Shown one piece after another: positions 50,823 through 60,214 of a stretch of DNA of 64,000 nucleotides. The notes under the pieces were generated by a model that was not told the DNA's origin, ran no database searches, and saw nothing but the letters and a program-made list of their open reading frames with translations. The stretch spans positions 581,569-645,568 of the forward strand of contig CCFE01000011.1 of NCBI GenBank assembly GCA_000752035.1. Direction: 5' to 3'. Source of the DNA: Bacillus rubiinfantis. Its GTDB lineage: Bacteria > Bacillota > Bacilli > Bacillales > Cytobacillaceae. The translations under genes and the position numbers were made by a program. Every line of letters begins with the position of its first letter. Within the stretch, counting starts at the first letter, position 1.

Positions 50823-52067
50823 GTGAAGAAACCAATTGTTCGGACGCTGTCGACAGCCGCCCTGCTATCAATGATATACGCAGGTACTGCCCATGCCGAT
50901 ACATACAAAGTGCAAAAAGGCGACTCGCTGTCAAAAATCGCTAACAAATACAATACAAGCGTAGCCAACTTAAAAAAATGGAATAGCTTAAAGTCCAATC
51001 TCATTTATGCTAACCAAACTCTTCGCATTTCCAGTACGACTTCTAAGAAGACGACTAGCACAACTTCAAAGCAGGCAACTTACACTGTGAAAAAAGGCGA
51101 TGCTTTAATCAAAATTGCTAATCGCTATCACGTGACTGTTGGCGAACTCAAGCAGTGGAACAAACTCGACAGCACTCTCATCCGTGTTGGACAAGTGCTG
51201 AAGATTTCCGGTGGAACAGGGTCAGCGACTTCGACCTCTACAGCGAAAAAAACTTCGACAGCGTCAACGAGTAATACATCAACAGCTATTTATACCGTAA
51301 AGAGTGGTGATTATTTGGAAAAAATAGCTAAAAATCACAACACAACGGTCAAAAATTTGAAATCCCTGAACAAATTAAAAACCGACTTGATTCGCGTCGG
51401 GCAAAAGCTAAAGGTACCAGGTAAGGCGAGTGGACAAAGCACTGCTGGCACGAAACCGGCGGCAAATTCAACTGCAACCCAACCGCAGACAACTGGCCAA
51501 TATCTTGTCAAGAGTGGCGACACACTCGGTGCCATTGCCAAGCAGCATAAAACAACAGTCCAGAGCTTAAAGTCTTTGAATAAACTGAGCTCCGATATAA
51601 TCTATGTTGGACAAAAACTAAAGGTGCCTAACAGTCAAGCATCTACGACAAAACCAGCGAATACGACAACCAAACCAGCAGTTTCCCAAACGGATGCGAA
51701 TTTTGCCTCCAGATTTGTGTCGGTTGCCACCAGTTTAATGGGGATTCCATATGTGTGGGGCGGTAGCAGCCCTAAAAGCGGATTTGATTGCAGTGGCTTT
51801 ATCTATTATGCCGCCAATCAAGCCGGCAAGTCGTTCGCCCGCTATTCTGCTGCAGGCTTCTACAGCCGTTCCTATTATGTTGACAAACCGAAGCCTGGTG
51901 ACCTTGTCTTTTTTGAAAATACTTATAAGAAAGGCATATCCCACCTTGGTATCTACATTGGCAACAACCAGTTCCTGCACGCCAGTGACCCTAAAGGCGT
52001 GATGATTTCAAACCTATCAAACTCCTACTATCAAAAACATTTTGATGGGTTCAAGCGGTTCTATTAA
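50823..52067 (+). CDS. LysM-repeat NlpC/P60 peptidoglycan endopeptidase (CwlS/LytE type)
   Basis: A secreted 414-residue cell-wall enzyme that cleaves D-glutamyl-meso-DAP bonds. Signal peptide (KKPIVRTLSTAALLSMIYAGTAHA), four LysM modules (from residues about 28, 98, 158 and 222: YKVQKGDSLSKIANKY, YTVKKGDALIKIANRY, YTVKSGDYLEKIAKNH, YLVKSGDTLGAIAKQH) with Ser/Thr linkers, then NlpC/P60 with catalytic Cys in GFDCSGFI, His in ISHLGIYI and a third His in LHASDP. Length and four LysM modules match B. subtilis CwlS. The frame is open from 50673, but GTG at 50823 with GAGGTGAT is the start. Its 3' end was duplicated downstream. Confidence 0.93.
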   Translation: MKKPIVRTLSTAALLSMIYAGTAHADTYKVQKGDSLSKIANKYNTSVANLKKWNSLKSNLIYANQTLRISSTTSKKTTSTTSKQATYTVKKGDALIKIANRYHVTVGELKQWNKLDSTLIRVGQVLKISGGTGSATSTSTAKKTSTASTSNTSTAIYTVKSGDYLEKIAKNHNTTVKNLKSLNKLKTDLIRVGQKLKVPGKASGQSTAGTKPAANSTATQPQTTGQYLVKSGDTLGAIAKQHKTTVQSLKSLNKLSSDIIYVGQKLKVPNSQASTTKPANTTTKPAVSQTDANFASRFVSVATSLMGIPYVWGGSSPKSGFDCSGFIYYAANQAGKSFARYSAAGFYSRSYYVDKPKPGDLVFFENTYKKGISHLGIYIGNNQFLHASDPKGVMISNLSNSYYQKHFDGFKRFY

Positions 52068-52071
52068 CTAA

Positions 52072-52252
52072 GACAAACCGAAGCCTGGTGACCTTGTCTT
52101 TTTTGAAAATACTTATAAGATGGGCATATCCCAATCTACATTGGCAACAACCAGTTCCTGCACGCCAGCGAATCTAAAGGTGCGATAATTTCAAACCTAT
52201 CAAGCTCCTACTATCAAAAACATTTTGATGGGTTCAAGCGGTTCTACTGATT
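52072..52252 (+). pseudogene. Duplicated tail of the P60 gene
   Basis: A copy of the last 180 nt of the P60 gene: CAAACCGAAGCCTGGTGACC to TTCAAGCGGTTCTACTGA. It has a deletion (ISHLGIYIG is reduced to IS...YIG), a substitution track and no start. Residual translation includes DLVFFENTYKMGI and LHASESKGAIISNLSSS. Confidence 0.85.
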
Positions 52253-52580
52253 AAGTGTTTGATGGATTCAGACGGATTTACTAACTGAACGATTGCTGGG
52301 TTCAAGCCATTCTATTAACTGTAAACGTTTGTTTGACTCAGCGGTTCCATTAACCAAACGTTTGATTGGTTCAAACAGTTCTACTAACTAAACGTTTGAT
52401 TGACTCAGCGTTTCTACTAACTGAAAGTTTGATTGACTCAAGCGGTTCTACTAACTGAACGTTTGATTGATTTCATCGGTTCCATTAACCAAACGTTTGA
52501 TTGGTTCGAACTGTTCTATTTACCTAAACGTTTGTTTGACTTCAGCGGTTCTACTAACTGAACGTTTGATTGACTCGAAA
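52253..52580. repeat. Tandem array descended from the P60 gene end
   Basis: Nine to ten units of the type AACGTTTGATTGACTC, then AGCGGTTCTACTAACTG (period about 35-47 nt), progressively diverged. The unit corresponds to the final codons of the P60 gene (TTTGATGGGTTCAAGCGG, TTCTATTAACTAA), so the array seems to have grown from the duplicated tail. Confidence 0.8.
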
Positions 52581-52649
52581 AGCCAGTCCTTTGAAAGGTA
52601 AGTAGTTCCGTTTTGGTGGAGAAACATATCAAATAGTATGTTAATTAGC

Positions 52650-52680
52650 AGACCAAATCGCATATGATTTGGTCTCTTAT
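52650..52680 (+). terminator. Terminator after the P60 region
   Basis: AGACCAAATC pairs with GATTTGGTCT around GCATAT, followed by CTTATTTTCTT. Confidence 0.75.
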
Positions 52681-52904
52681 TTTCTTCTTATATATCAATG
52701 ACCAAGAGCTATAACTACTTTAATTAGAGAGAAAAATCGCATCATAAAAAACATATTGACAATAGTTGTTGTCAATGTCCCAATTATTATGTTATTTCGT
52801 ATGCAATTTGCTATGTTGTTTTTTACCTAAGTAGGGAATTAATGAGGTTCACTTGGTTTTTTTTCATAAGAAGTCTTATCCTTAATTGAGAAAACAGCGA
52901 AGGT
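52681..52904. other. Gap without gene
   Basis: AT-rich sequence with no gene; weak promoter-like words only (TTGACA at about 52756). Confidence 0.35.
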
Positions 52905-53110
52905 AAAATAAGGGGAGATTTTTCCGTTATATGCAGAATGGAGCTCGTTCCGGTCAATATAAGGGAAGGTTTTCCGCTTATCTAAAGAAAAGTTACCTAT
53001 TTTAAAGTTTTTCTAGTCAATAGGCGGAAATTTTCCCTCTATTTTCGCTATTTTCAGTGTTTTTTGCTATTTAAGGGAAATTTCTCCCCTTATTTATCAA
53101 ACTCGCCTTA
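52905..53110. repeat. AT-rich palindromic repeat island 3
   Basis: Words AAGGGGAGATTTTTCCG, AAGGGAAGGTTTTCCGCTTAT, GGCGGAAATTTTCCCTC and AAGGGAAATTTCTCCCCTTAT at 40-60-nt spacing, as in islands 1 and 2. Confidence 0.65.
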
Positions 53111-53525
53111 GCGTTTAACGAGCTTGTACAACCTCTCAAATTAAACATATTAAAAACAAAAACTTGGTAAAAATCCCCAGCCTTTTTGTGTGCTAATTTT
53201 ATAACGTTTTTTTATTACAACCTCTACGTTTGTTTAATACCTCATTAAAATATGTAATTATCGTACTTAGATTATATCAAACATATACTCTATTCCCTAT
53301 CGTTATACCTTTCCCACACTGTTTAGCTAGTCCTCCATTACTAAAGAGTTTTTTCCGAATGTTTTGGCTAACTACTTTTTCCAATTTAACGATTTTCCGA
53401 CATCATGTTTTATTAAAAAATGGCCAGTTTATTTTTCAAATAGTGGTTTGGCAGTCCACTGAGGGCATGTTTTTGGGTATAATAAGAGAATATGGATTTT
53501 TTTCGTGAGGGAGTTGTGGCTGGCG

Positions 53526-55145
53526 ATGGAGTATGTGCGGAAGCTGGCATATGAAATAGAGGAAGTGCTGAACCCAAATGAGGCCGAGGATGTGCGGCTG
53601 GTGCAAAAGGGCTTGATGTTGTACCGGCAGAACATGGTATCGCAGCTGCAGATGTCGGAGACGCTGATTACGGCGGTGGTGCAGGATGTCATCCCGGTGA
53701 AGGTCGAGTTGGCTCCAAGCTTTTTGGAATTTAGTGAGTGTTCGTGCCCTGCTGAGAGACTGTGCCGGCATCAGCTGGCGGTGTTCTTTGCGGCCTATGC
53801 CGAGGTGGGAAGCGTCTCTGAATGGGTAGACCAGTGGCGTGAGCCGTTGCGGGAGAAGCGCTCAGCGGCGGTTATCGCGCTGCAGAAGGCGAAGGATTTG
53901 GTGAAGGCGAACGGGATGTTGAAGCCGGATTATCAGCGCTGGGTTGATTCCTTTGAAAAAAGCTTTGATGCCTTAGTTGGCGCAAAGAACTACACAAATC
54001 CTTTCGTGGTCACGGAGTTGTTTGGAATTTATCGGCGGCGGCTGCAGGCGAGTGCGCCATTGGAGCAGGAATGGCGGCTGTTGTATGAACTGGTGGCCGC
54101 GGTCGTGTCGTTTCGGAAGCTGGCGGCGCTGAGTGAGCAAATGAACCATAGCGAGGATGCGATTCGGCGGGCATATGGACATTTGTTTGAGCAGCTGATT
54201 GATGAGGCTGGTGAGTTGGTGGAACGGATTGGGATGCAGACACTGCCGTTTGATTTCGATGACTTTGTGGTGAAGTTGAAGGATGAAGCGTTTGAGCTGC
54301 TGACGGTCGTTTCGGGCTTGACGAACCAGCGGATTGAGCTATACCGGGAACTGTGGAGCGGGTTGTTTCGGAGGCAGGCATGGCTTGAGGCGGAGCTTGA
54401 GCGCGTGCTGCAGCGGCTGAAGGTGGTAACCGATGAGGAGAATTCACTGCCACTCGTACTTGCTGGAATCCATTTGAATGTGCTGCTAGATGAGGATGAG
54501 CGGGCACTGAATGCGGTCGATATGCTGGAAGATGATGTCGCCGTCCCGCAAATGGTCTTTTGGATTGAGTATTTATCGCGGGCGAAGGCGTGGAAACGGG
54601 TCGGACGCTGGATTGATTTATTTTTACAAAAATTTACGGGTTATTTACAGACGGACGGGTTTGGCGGCGGCTTCCACAGCCGGGCCGGTGCGGTGCGGAC
54701 CGTGTTGCGAGCAATCACTCCATATGTGTCAGAGAATGGCCGCGGTGATGTGTATGAGCGGACGCTGTTGTTGAGTTTACCATATAGTTACGCTGAGTAT
54801 GAGTATATGTTGTTTGAACGCGGTTTGTATGATCGCTGGGGCGAATTGCAGGCAGTGGTCGGGATGGAGTTTCAGGATTTGCCGCGGGATCGGGTGAAGA
54901 TTGTGGAAAAAGCCCAGCCAGAGGTGCTGCTCGGTTTACTGCATCAGGCGGTTCAGCGTGAGATTGACCATAAAAACCGGGCGAGCTACCGGCTGGCTGT
55001 CCGATATTTGAAAAAGCTGCGGACGATGTATAAGAAGCTGAAGCGTGTGGATGATTGGCAGTTTTTCATGGAAAGCTTGCTCGAGCGAACGAGGCGGCTG
55101 CGGGCCTTTCACGAGGAGTGCCAGCGCGGGAAGCTGGTGGAATAG
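53526..55145 (+). CDS. ywqB: SWIM zinc-finger protein YwqB
   Basis: A 539-residue protein with an N-terminal SWIM motif (ECSCPAERLCRHQLAVFFAAYAEVG: C-x-C-x5-6-C-x-H near residues 74-85) and a long alpha-helical C-terminus. SWIM fingers bind DNA or protein; the partner is the adjacent SNF2 helicase YwqA, an order kept in B. subtilis. The frame opens at GTG 53505; ATG 53526 gives the family N-terminus but AGGGAG lies 12 nt upstream, so the start is uncertain. The region is GC-richer (about 55 percent) than its surroundings. A 220-bp gap separates it from ywqA. Confidence 0.88.
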   Translation: MEYVRKLAYEIEEVLNPNEAEDVRLVQKGLMLYRQNMVSQLQMSETLITAVVQDVIPVKVELAPSFLEFSECSCPAERLCRHQLAVFFAAYAEVGSVSEWVDQWREPLREKRSAAVIALQKAKDLVKANGMLKPDYQRWVDSFEKSFDALVGAKNYTNPFVVTELFGIYRRRLQASAPLEQEWRLLYELVAAVVSFRKLAALSEQMNHSEDAIRRAYGHLFEQLIDEAGELVERIGMQTLPFDFDDFVVKLKDEAFELLTVVSGLTNQRIELYRELWSGLFRRQAWLEAELERVLQRLKVVTDEENSLPLVLAGIHLNVLLDEDERALNAVDMLEDDVAVPQMVFWIEYLSRAKAWKRVGRWIDLFLQKFTGYLQTDGFGGGFHSRAGAVRTVLRAITPYVSENGRGDVYERTLLLSLPYSYAEYEYMLFERGLYDRWGELQAVVGMEFQDLPRDRVKIVEKAQPEVLLGLLHQAVQREIDHKNRASYRLAVRYLKKLRTMYKKLKRVDDWQFFMESLLERTRRLRAFHEECQRGKLVE

Positions 55146-55364
55146 TTGATGGCTTCTGGGGATTTTGCTGGAAAAAGTATTTTGTATTGATGGTTTTTCC
55201 TGAAAATGATATCTAGGGGGGTTGCCTAAAAATGGTATCTGTCAATCCCCTATTTTTGCCAAATTATAGAGTTCAGGGAAGCTAGCGACTGCTTCCTATT
55301 CAGAGCTAAAAACGGTAAGATACATATTTTTAGAAAGACCCAGTTTTTTAAAAAAGGAGCATGC

Positions 55365-58300
55365 GTGCCGATGCTGAAGACTAGATTTTTAAAATTATTG
55401 ATAACGACCTTGGACGATGATCGCTACCTGATTTATGCCCAGGACGAACAGGGACGTGAACGCCCCCCTTTTAAGTGGAAAAATCTCGTGTTCAGCCGTC
55501 ATGAGGAGAGTTTTTTCGGGACGATGCTTGAAGATGTCAAGGTTGGCGAGAGTCATGGTATCGTGCTGAATGGCTGGCAGCTTGTTTCGTTTTTTGCCAA
55601 GGAATCATTCAATCATTTCGTTAATTGGGACTGGAATGAAGAGGCCGAGATTTGTCTAGCGGCGGCCCATTCGCTCTATGAAGCAATCACTGAAAAGGAT
55701 TGGCTGCCGGACTTTTCCAACTGGGGCCAGCATGATGGCGAATTTCGCTGGAAGCTGCCGCAGCGGGTAATGGATGAATTTGATCCCTCCTTTTGGCAGC
55801 AACAGATTGGCGATAGCGACAGGGACGTCCTCTCCTATATTAACGACCTGTTTAACCAGGCGCTTGATGCTTATTTAACGCGGAATGCGAAAATGAAGGA
55901 GCTGTTCGGGCCTAAGTTGGAGCTCTTGAAAAAGCACGATGTCTCGGGCAGCGAGTTGGCGCGTTACTTTGATGAGGAGGCTTGGCTAACGTGGGTTGGC
56001 ATCAAGGAGGACGATGCGCCATTTACTATCGGGCTCCGGCTTGATGAACCGCCGGATGGTGAGGGTGCATGGTCGCTAGATGTTTTTTTACGAGGGAAAA
56101 AGAACCCTGAGCAAGTAGTGGATATTGAGGATGTGAAACGGATTCCGGCTAGATGGCGGCCGTATTTAGAGCGGGTTGATCGAGAAATTACCCGGTGGCT
56201 GCGGCTGATTCCGTGGCTGCGCGAGGCTGTGCCGGGGGAGGTGCCGGTGAGTGAGGAGCGGATTAGGGCATTGCCGGTGAGTGAAGAGCGAATCAGGGCA
56301 TTGCCGGTGAGTGAAGACCGGGCTAGAAGCTTGCCGCTAAGTGAACGTGAAAATCAAACCGGAGAATTGTCTTTGACCGATGAACAGGCTGCTGCCTTAA
56401 GTGGACAGCATGAAGCAGTCGCTTTGAAATCGCAGCTTTCTGAGGATGAAGCGTGGTTATTTTTAACAGAGGCGAGCGAAACGCTAGTGATGCTTGGAAT
56501 TGAAATCCTCCTCCCTTCCTGGTGGCAGGCGATGAAGCATGCCAATCTGCGGGTGAAGGCATCGCTCAAGGGTTCATCGAGCCATCGCCCATCATTCGTC
56601 GGGCTGCAGGCAATGCTTGATTTCAATTGGCGGTTTGCGATGAACGGCGTGGAATTGTCTGAAGATGAATTTAGCCAGCTGGTGGAGGAAAAACGCCGTC
56701 TTGTCTATATCCGCGGTCGTTGGGTGAAGCTTGATCCGCAGTTTATCCGACAGATTCAGGATTTAATGAAGCGAGCTGAAAAAGAGGGGCTCCATGTTCG
56801 GGATTTGTTGGAGCAGGAATTGGTGGCGCAGGATGAGTCCGAGGATGAACTTGAGAATCCAAAGGCGTTTGCGAAGATTCAAATTGAGTTAAACCGGCAG
56901 TGGAAGCAGATGGTGAAACAGCTGTCTGAGGTGCAGGAGATTCCGTTAGCTGCTGTGCCGGCTGAATTGCAGGGAGAATTGCGACCGTACCAGCAGCTGG
57001 GCATGAGCTGGCTGTGGTTCCTGCGTCAATACGGCTTTGGCGCCTGCCTCGCTGACGACATGGGCCTCGGCAAAACCGTCCAGCTCATATCCTATTTACT
57101 GAAAGTCAAAGAGGAAGAACAGCCTTCGATGGTGCCTCCTTCGATGGTTCCTCCTTCGGTGGTGCCTCCTTCGATGGTGCCTCCTTCGGTGGTGCCTGAC
57201 ACCCAAGAAATACACGATTCCACCCCAGGCGGACAGTTGAGTGTTGGTGCGAATGCTACGGGTGTGGTGCCAGACGCTGGGTCGCGTGATAATAGGGCGC
57301 GGCGTTCGAAAAAGGGGACTACGGCTAAGGAGGCTGATGCTCTTAGCGAGAAGATTCCAGTGAGGGCGGCGTTGATTATTTGTCCGACTTCGGTGCTAGG
57401 GAATTGGCAGAAGGAGCTGGAGAGGTTTGCGCCAGAGCTGCGAGTGTATCTGCATTATGGATCGAACCGGCTAAAGGGTGAGACTTTTTCCGAAGAGGTT
57501 CAGGAGGCCGATGTGGTCCTCACTTCCTACGGTTTGAGCCATCTTGATTCTGACGATTTTGAGTCAGTCCTATGGAGTACAATTGCGATTGATGAGGCGC
57601 AGAATATCAAAAATGCGGCGACGAAGCAGTCGCGGGCGGTACGCAGGCTGCGTGGGCGCCATCATATTGCCTTAACGGGGACGCCGATGGAAAATCGCCT
57701 GTCCGAGCTGTGGTCGATTTTTGATTTTACCAATCATGGCTATCTTGGCAGCCTCGGACATTTTCAAAAGAAATTCATTATTCCCATCGAAAAGGATGAC
57801 AAAAAAGACAAGATCCAACAGCTGCAAGCGTTGATTCGTCCCTTCCTGTTGCGACGGACGAAAAAGGATGAAGAGGTGGCCCTCAATCTGCCGGATAAGC
57901 TGGAGCAAAAAGAATACTGTCCGCTGACTGCTGAACAGGCGTCCCTTTATGAGCAGCTGATCCACGATACGTTTGCCCAGATTGAACAGCTGTCAGGCTT
58001 TGAACGTAAGGGGCTTATTCTACAAATGCTGAGCCGGTTAAAACAATTGTGCAACCACCCTGCATTGTATTTAAAAGAAAAAGCAGCAGCCCTTGAGCTG
58101 CTCGAACGTTCGAATAAAATGGAGAAGCTTGTCGAGCTTGTTGATGCAGTGCTCGAGCAGGGCGAAAGCTGTCTAATTTTCACGCAATATCTCGAAATGG
58201 GTGAGATGATTCGTGCAGTCTTAAAGAAGAAATTCGCTGTCGAAGTACCGTTCTTAAACGGCAGTGTCGCGAAGTCACAGCGTGATACGATGATTGAACG

Positions 58301-58625
58301 CTTCCAGAATGGTGAGTTTCCGGTGTTCCTGCTGTCGCTGAAGGCTGGTGGAACCGGCTTGAACCTGACGGCTGCCAATCATGTTATTCACTATGACCGT
58401 TGGTGGAATCCGGCCGTCGAGAACCAGGCGACCGATCGCGCCTATCGGATAGGCCAGTCACGCTTCGTGCATGTGCACAAGCTCATCTGCACCGGGACAC
58501 TTGAGGAAAAAATCGATGCGATGCTTGAGAAAAAGCAATTTTTAAATGACCAAATTATCCAAAGCGAAAACTGGATCACCGAGCTCTCGACCGAAGAACT
58601 CAAAGACTTGGTTTTCTTGGGATAA
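55365..58625 (+). CDS. ywqA: SNF2-family helicase YwqA with an in-frame repeat insertion
   Basis: A 1086-residue SNF2 ATPase. SNF2 N-domain (1-540), Walker A DDMGLGKT at about 564-571, LIICPTSVLGNWQKEL at about 669, DEAQNIKN at about 742, LTGTPMENR, FLLRRTKKDEE, and C-terminal motifs LLSLKAGGTGLNLTAAN and DRAYRIGQ at about 1024. Two low-complexity insertions: three PVSEERIRAL-type units at about 294-328, and PPSMV/PPSVV units at about 587-612 followed by PDTQEIHDSTPGG. The latter is a translated copy of a dispersed repeat, lengthening the motif I-Ia gap by about 75 residues. GTG at 55365 behind AAAGGAG. Pairs with YwqB. Confidence 0.92.
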   Translation: MPMLKTRFLKLLITTLDDDRYLIYAQDEQGRERPPFKWKNLVFSRHEESFFGTMLEDVKVGESHGIVLNGWQLVSFFAKESFNHFVNWDWNEEAEICLAAAHSLYEAITEKDWLPDFSNWGQHDGEFRWKLPQRVMDEFDPSFWQQQIGDSDRDVLSYINDLFNQALDAYLTRNAKMKELFGPKLELLKKHDVSGSELARYFDEEAWLTWVGIKEDDAPFTIGLRLDEPPDGEGAWSLDVFLRGKKNPEQVVDIEDVKRIPARWRPYLERVDREITRWLRLIPWLREAVPGEVPVSEERIRALPVSEERIRALPVSEDRARSLPLSERENQTGELSLTDEQAAALSGQHEAVALKSQLSEDEAWLFLTEASETLVMLGIEILLPSWWQAMKHANLRVKASLKGSSSHRPSFVGLQAMLDFNWRFAMNGVELSEDEFSQLVEEKRRLVYIRGRWVKLDPQFIRQIQDLMKRAEKEGLHVRDLLEQELVAQDESEDELENPKAFAKIQIELNRQWKQMVKQLSEVQEIPLAAVPAELQGELRPYQQLGMSWLWFLRQYGFGACLADDMGLGKTVQLISYLLKVKEEEQPSMVPPSMVPPSVVPPSMVPPSVVPDTQEIHDSTPGGQLSVGANATGVVPDAGSRDNRARRSKKGTTAKEADALSEKIPVRAALIICPTSVLGNWQKELERFAPELRVYLHYGSNRLKGETFSEEVQEADVVLTSYGLSHLDSDDFESVLWSTIAIDEAQNIKNAATKQSRAVRRLRGRHHIALTGTPMENRLSELWSIFDFTNHGYLGSLGHFQKKFIIPIEKDDKKDKIQQLQALIRPFLLRRTKKDEEVALNLPDKLEQKEYCPLTAEQASLYEQLIHDTFAQIEQLSGFERKGLILQMLSRLKQLCNHPALYLKEKAAALELLERSNKMEKLVELVDAVLEQGESCLIFTQYLEMGEMIRAVLKKKFAVEVPFLNGSVAKSQRDTMIERFQNGEFPVFLLSLKAGGTGLNLTAANHVIHYDRWWNPAVENQATDRAYRIGQSRFVHVHKLICTGTLEEKIDAMLEKKQFLNDQIIQSENWITELSTEELKDLVFLG
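57120..57240 (+). repeat. Dispersed repeat inside the ywqA reading frame
   Basis: Five CCTTCGATGGT/CCTTCGGTGGTG units (15-18 nt period) end in GGTGGTGCCTGACACCC, then AAATACACGATTCCACCCC. The same words (GGTGGTGCCTGACACCC, AAATACATGATTCCACCCC) stand outside genes at 60050-60090. Confidence 0.85.
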
Positions 58626-58737
58626 ATTTAGTTTTCAACAATATAGGAAAAAATGCCTGAGTGTATCTTTAGCCATCTCAACCGATAACCAGGAAAACAC
58701 CTAAAATCATCATTATAAGAGGCCTAACAGAATGTAA

Positions 58738-58789
58738 AAAAAAGATTCAACCCTTTCAACGTGCCGAAAAGAGGTTTGAATCTTTTTTT
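58738..58789. terminator. Bidirectional terminator between ywqA and the 3D-domain gene
   Basis: AAAAAAGATTCAA.CC pairs with GG.TTGAATCTTTTTT. Confidence 0.85.
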
Positions 58790-58798
58790 ATTAGCTTA

Positions 58799-59923
58799 TT
58801 AGTTTAGGACAACGATTTTAACGGTTTTCCGGCCCCATCTGTAGGCGGCCTTTTTGGTAGGTACGAGGACGTCGATTTTATGTCCTTTGATGGCGCCGCC
58901 AGTGTCACCAGCAACTGCGACTCCGTATCCCTCCACCCAGACTTTTTTTCCAAGCGGAATGACCCGCGGGTCGACGGCAATCAGCTTCATGTTCGGGTTT
59001 TTGCGAATATTATAGCCGGCTGCGGTAATATGGTGCGACTCCTCAGGACTGTAAGCGGTTGCTGTTACATACATTTCCTCACCGCTCACCGCTGCGCTAG
59101 GGCGGTCAGCATTATTTGCTGTTGGCGTTCTTGTTGGCTCAGTCTGTTGCGCTTTGGCAGCTGCTTGTTCTTCTTTAAGCTGGGCCTCGATGTCTTTCAT
59201 TTGTGATTCGATGCCTGCCTTCTCTTGTTTAGCAAGCTCCATTTCTTTACTTATTTTTTCATATTTTTTCTGCGTTGAAGTTAACATTTGCTGTCTTTTT
59301 TGCTGATTTTGATTCAGTTCTTGCTGCTGGGCGGCAAGTGCGTTTTGTTCTTTTTCAAGAATCTGTTCTTGCTTATCGATTTCTTGTTTATCCGCTTCAA
59401 TCTGCTTTAAATCAGCCTTTTGCGCTGTCAGGATATCTTTGTCTGCATCCAGCAGGGCTGATGCAGCACTGGCGCGTTGAATGAAATCTGCGATACTGTC
59501 TGATTCAAAAAAGAGATTAATAATAATGTTGACCGAATCATTTTGCTGCAAAGCGACTGCGCGCTTTTTCATGATGTCCTTGCGGCTGAGGATCTTGTCC
59601 TCTAAAACGACAATCTCTTCCTTTTTCTTTTCGATTAAAGCTTGTACAGCAGCAATTTTCTCCTTTGTGGCTGCCATGTCCGCTTGATTCTTCGTTATTG
59701 AACTATGTAAACTCTGCAACTGCTGTTGTATTGTTTCTATTTCTTGTTGTACTGATTGCTGTTCTTGCTGCTTTTTCTCTACCAATCTCTGCTTCTCTTG
59801 CAGCTCTTGTTTCGCATTATTTAGTGCCTGCTTACTAGTTTCCGCGTTTGCCACAATCGCCCCGGAAGTAGAGAGCAAAGCCGTAAGTACCACGAGAATT
59901 ATACGCCTTCTCATCAAATGCAT
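58799..59923 (-). CDS. Coiled-coil 3D-domain cell-wall protein
   Basis: A secreted 374-residue protein. Signal peptide (RRRIILVVLTALLSTSGAIVANA), a long coiled coil (about 30-250, Gln/Glu/Lys-rich, similar to CwlO/PcsB N-termini), a Thr/Asn/Ala linker, and a C-terminal 3D domain (about 290-374) with the three Asp: LIAVDPRVIPLGKKVWVEGYGVAVAGDTGGAIKGHKIDVLV. The 3D domain is a double-psi barrel related to lytic transglycosylases of the MltA/Sps type (YocH, YorM). Thus a probable autolysin-type muralytic protein. ATG at 59923 behind GGAGGGGGAAGTGT; ATG at 59914 is an alternative. Confidence 0.9.
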   Translation of the reverse strand: MHLMRRRIILVVLTALLSTSGAIVANAETSKQALNNAKQELQEKQRLVEKKQQEQQSVQQEIETIQQQLQSLHSSITKNQADMAATKEKIAAVQALIEKKKEEIVVLEDKILSRKDIMKKRAVALQQNDSVNIIINLFFESDSIADFIQRASAASALLDADKDILTAQKADLKQIEADKQEIDKQEQILEKEQNALAAQQQELNQNQQKRQQMLTSTQKKYEKISKEMELAKQEKAGIESQMKDIEAQLKEEQAAAKAQQTEPTRTPTANNADRPSAAVSGEEMYVTATAYSPEESHHITAAGYNIRKNPNMKLIAVDPRVIPLGKKVWVEGYGVAVAGDTGGAIKGHKIDVLVPTKKAAYRWGRKTVKIVVLN

Positions 59924-60039
59924 ACACTTCCCCCTCCTTATTATTCTATTTATAACAAATCAATATACCAGAAATGTTACAAACAGATTAAAAGACTATC
60001 ACAAATCAACGAGATTTTGAAATGTTTTGCTGGTGGTTC

Positions 60040-60110
60040 AGCATCCTTGGGTGGTGCCTGACACCCCTGAAATACATGATTCCACCCCACGTGGACACTT
60101 TGGAAATTTT
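60040..60110 (+). repeat. GGTGCCTGACACC dispersed element
   Basis: GGTGGTGCCTGACACCCC, then GAAATACATGATTCCACCCC. Outside a gene; same as the insert in ywqA. Confidence 0.8.
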
Positions 60111-60130
60111 TTGCTCCCTACCTTCAATAA

Positions 60131-60168
60131 AAAAGGTTCCGGAGGTGGTGCTGTTCCGGAACCTTTTA
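60131..60168 (-). terminator. Terminator of the 60215 gene
   Basis: AAAGGTTCCGGA pairs with TCCGGAACCTTT; on the minus strand TTTTTTATT follows. Confidence 0.85.
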
Positions 60169-60214
60169 ATTTGGTTATATGGTGGTTTGAGTTGTATGGT
60201 TTGTTGTTTTGTTT

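Noticed and set aside
54010..54507. 165-codon antisense ORF in ywqB
   Set aside because: GC-rich third-position artefact opposite a well supported gene; Ala/Ser/Pro/His-rich without family likeness.
57672..58378. Antisense ORFs in ywqA
   Set aside because: Shadows of a conserved helicase.
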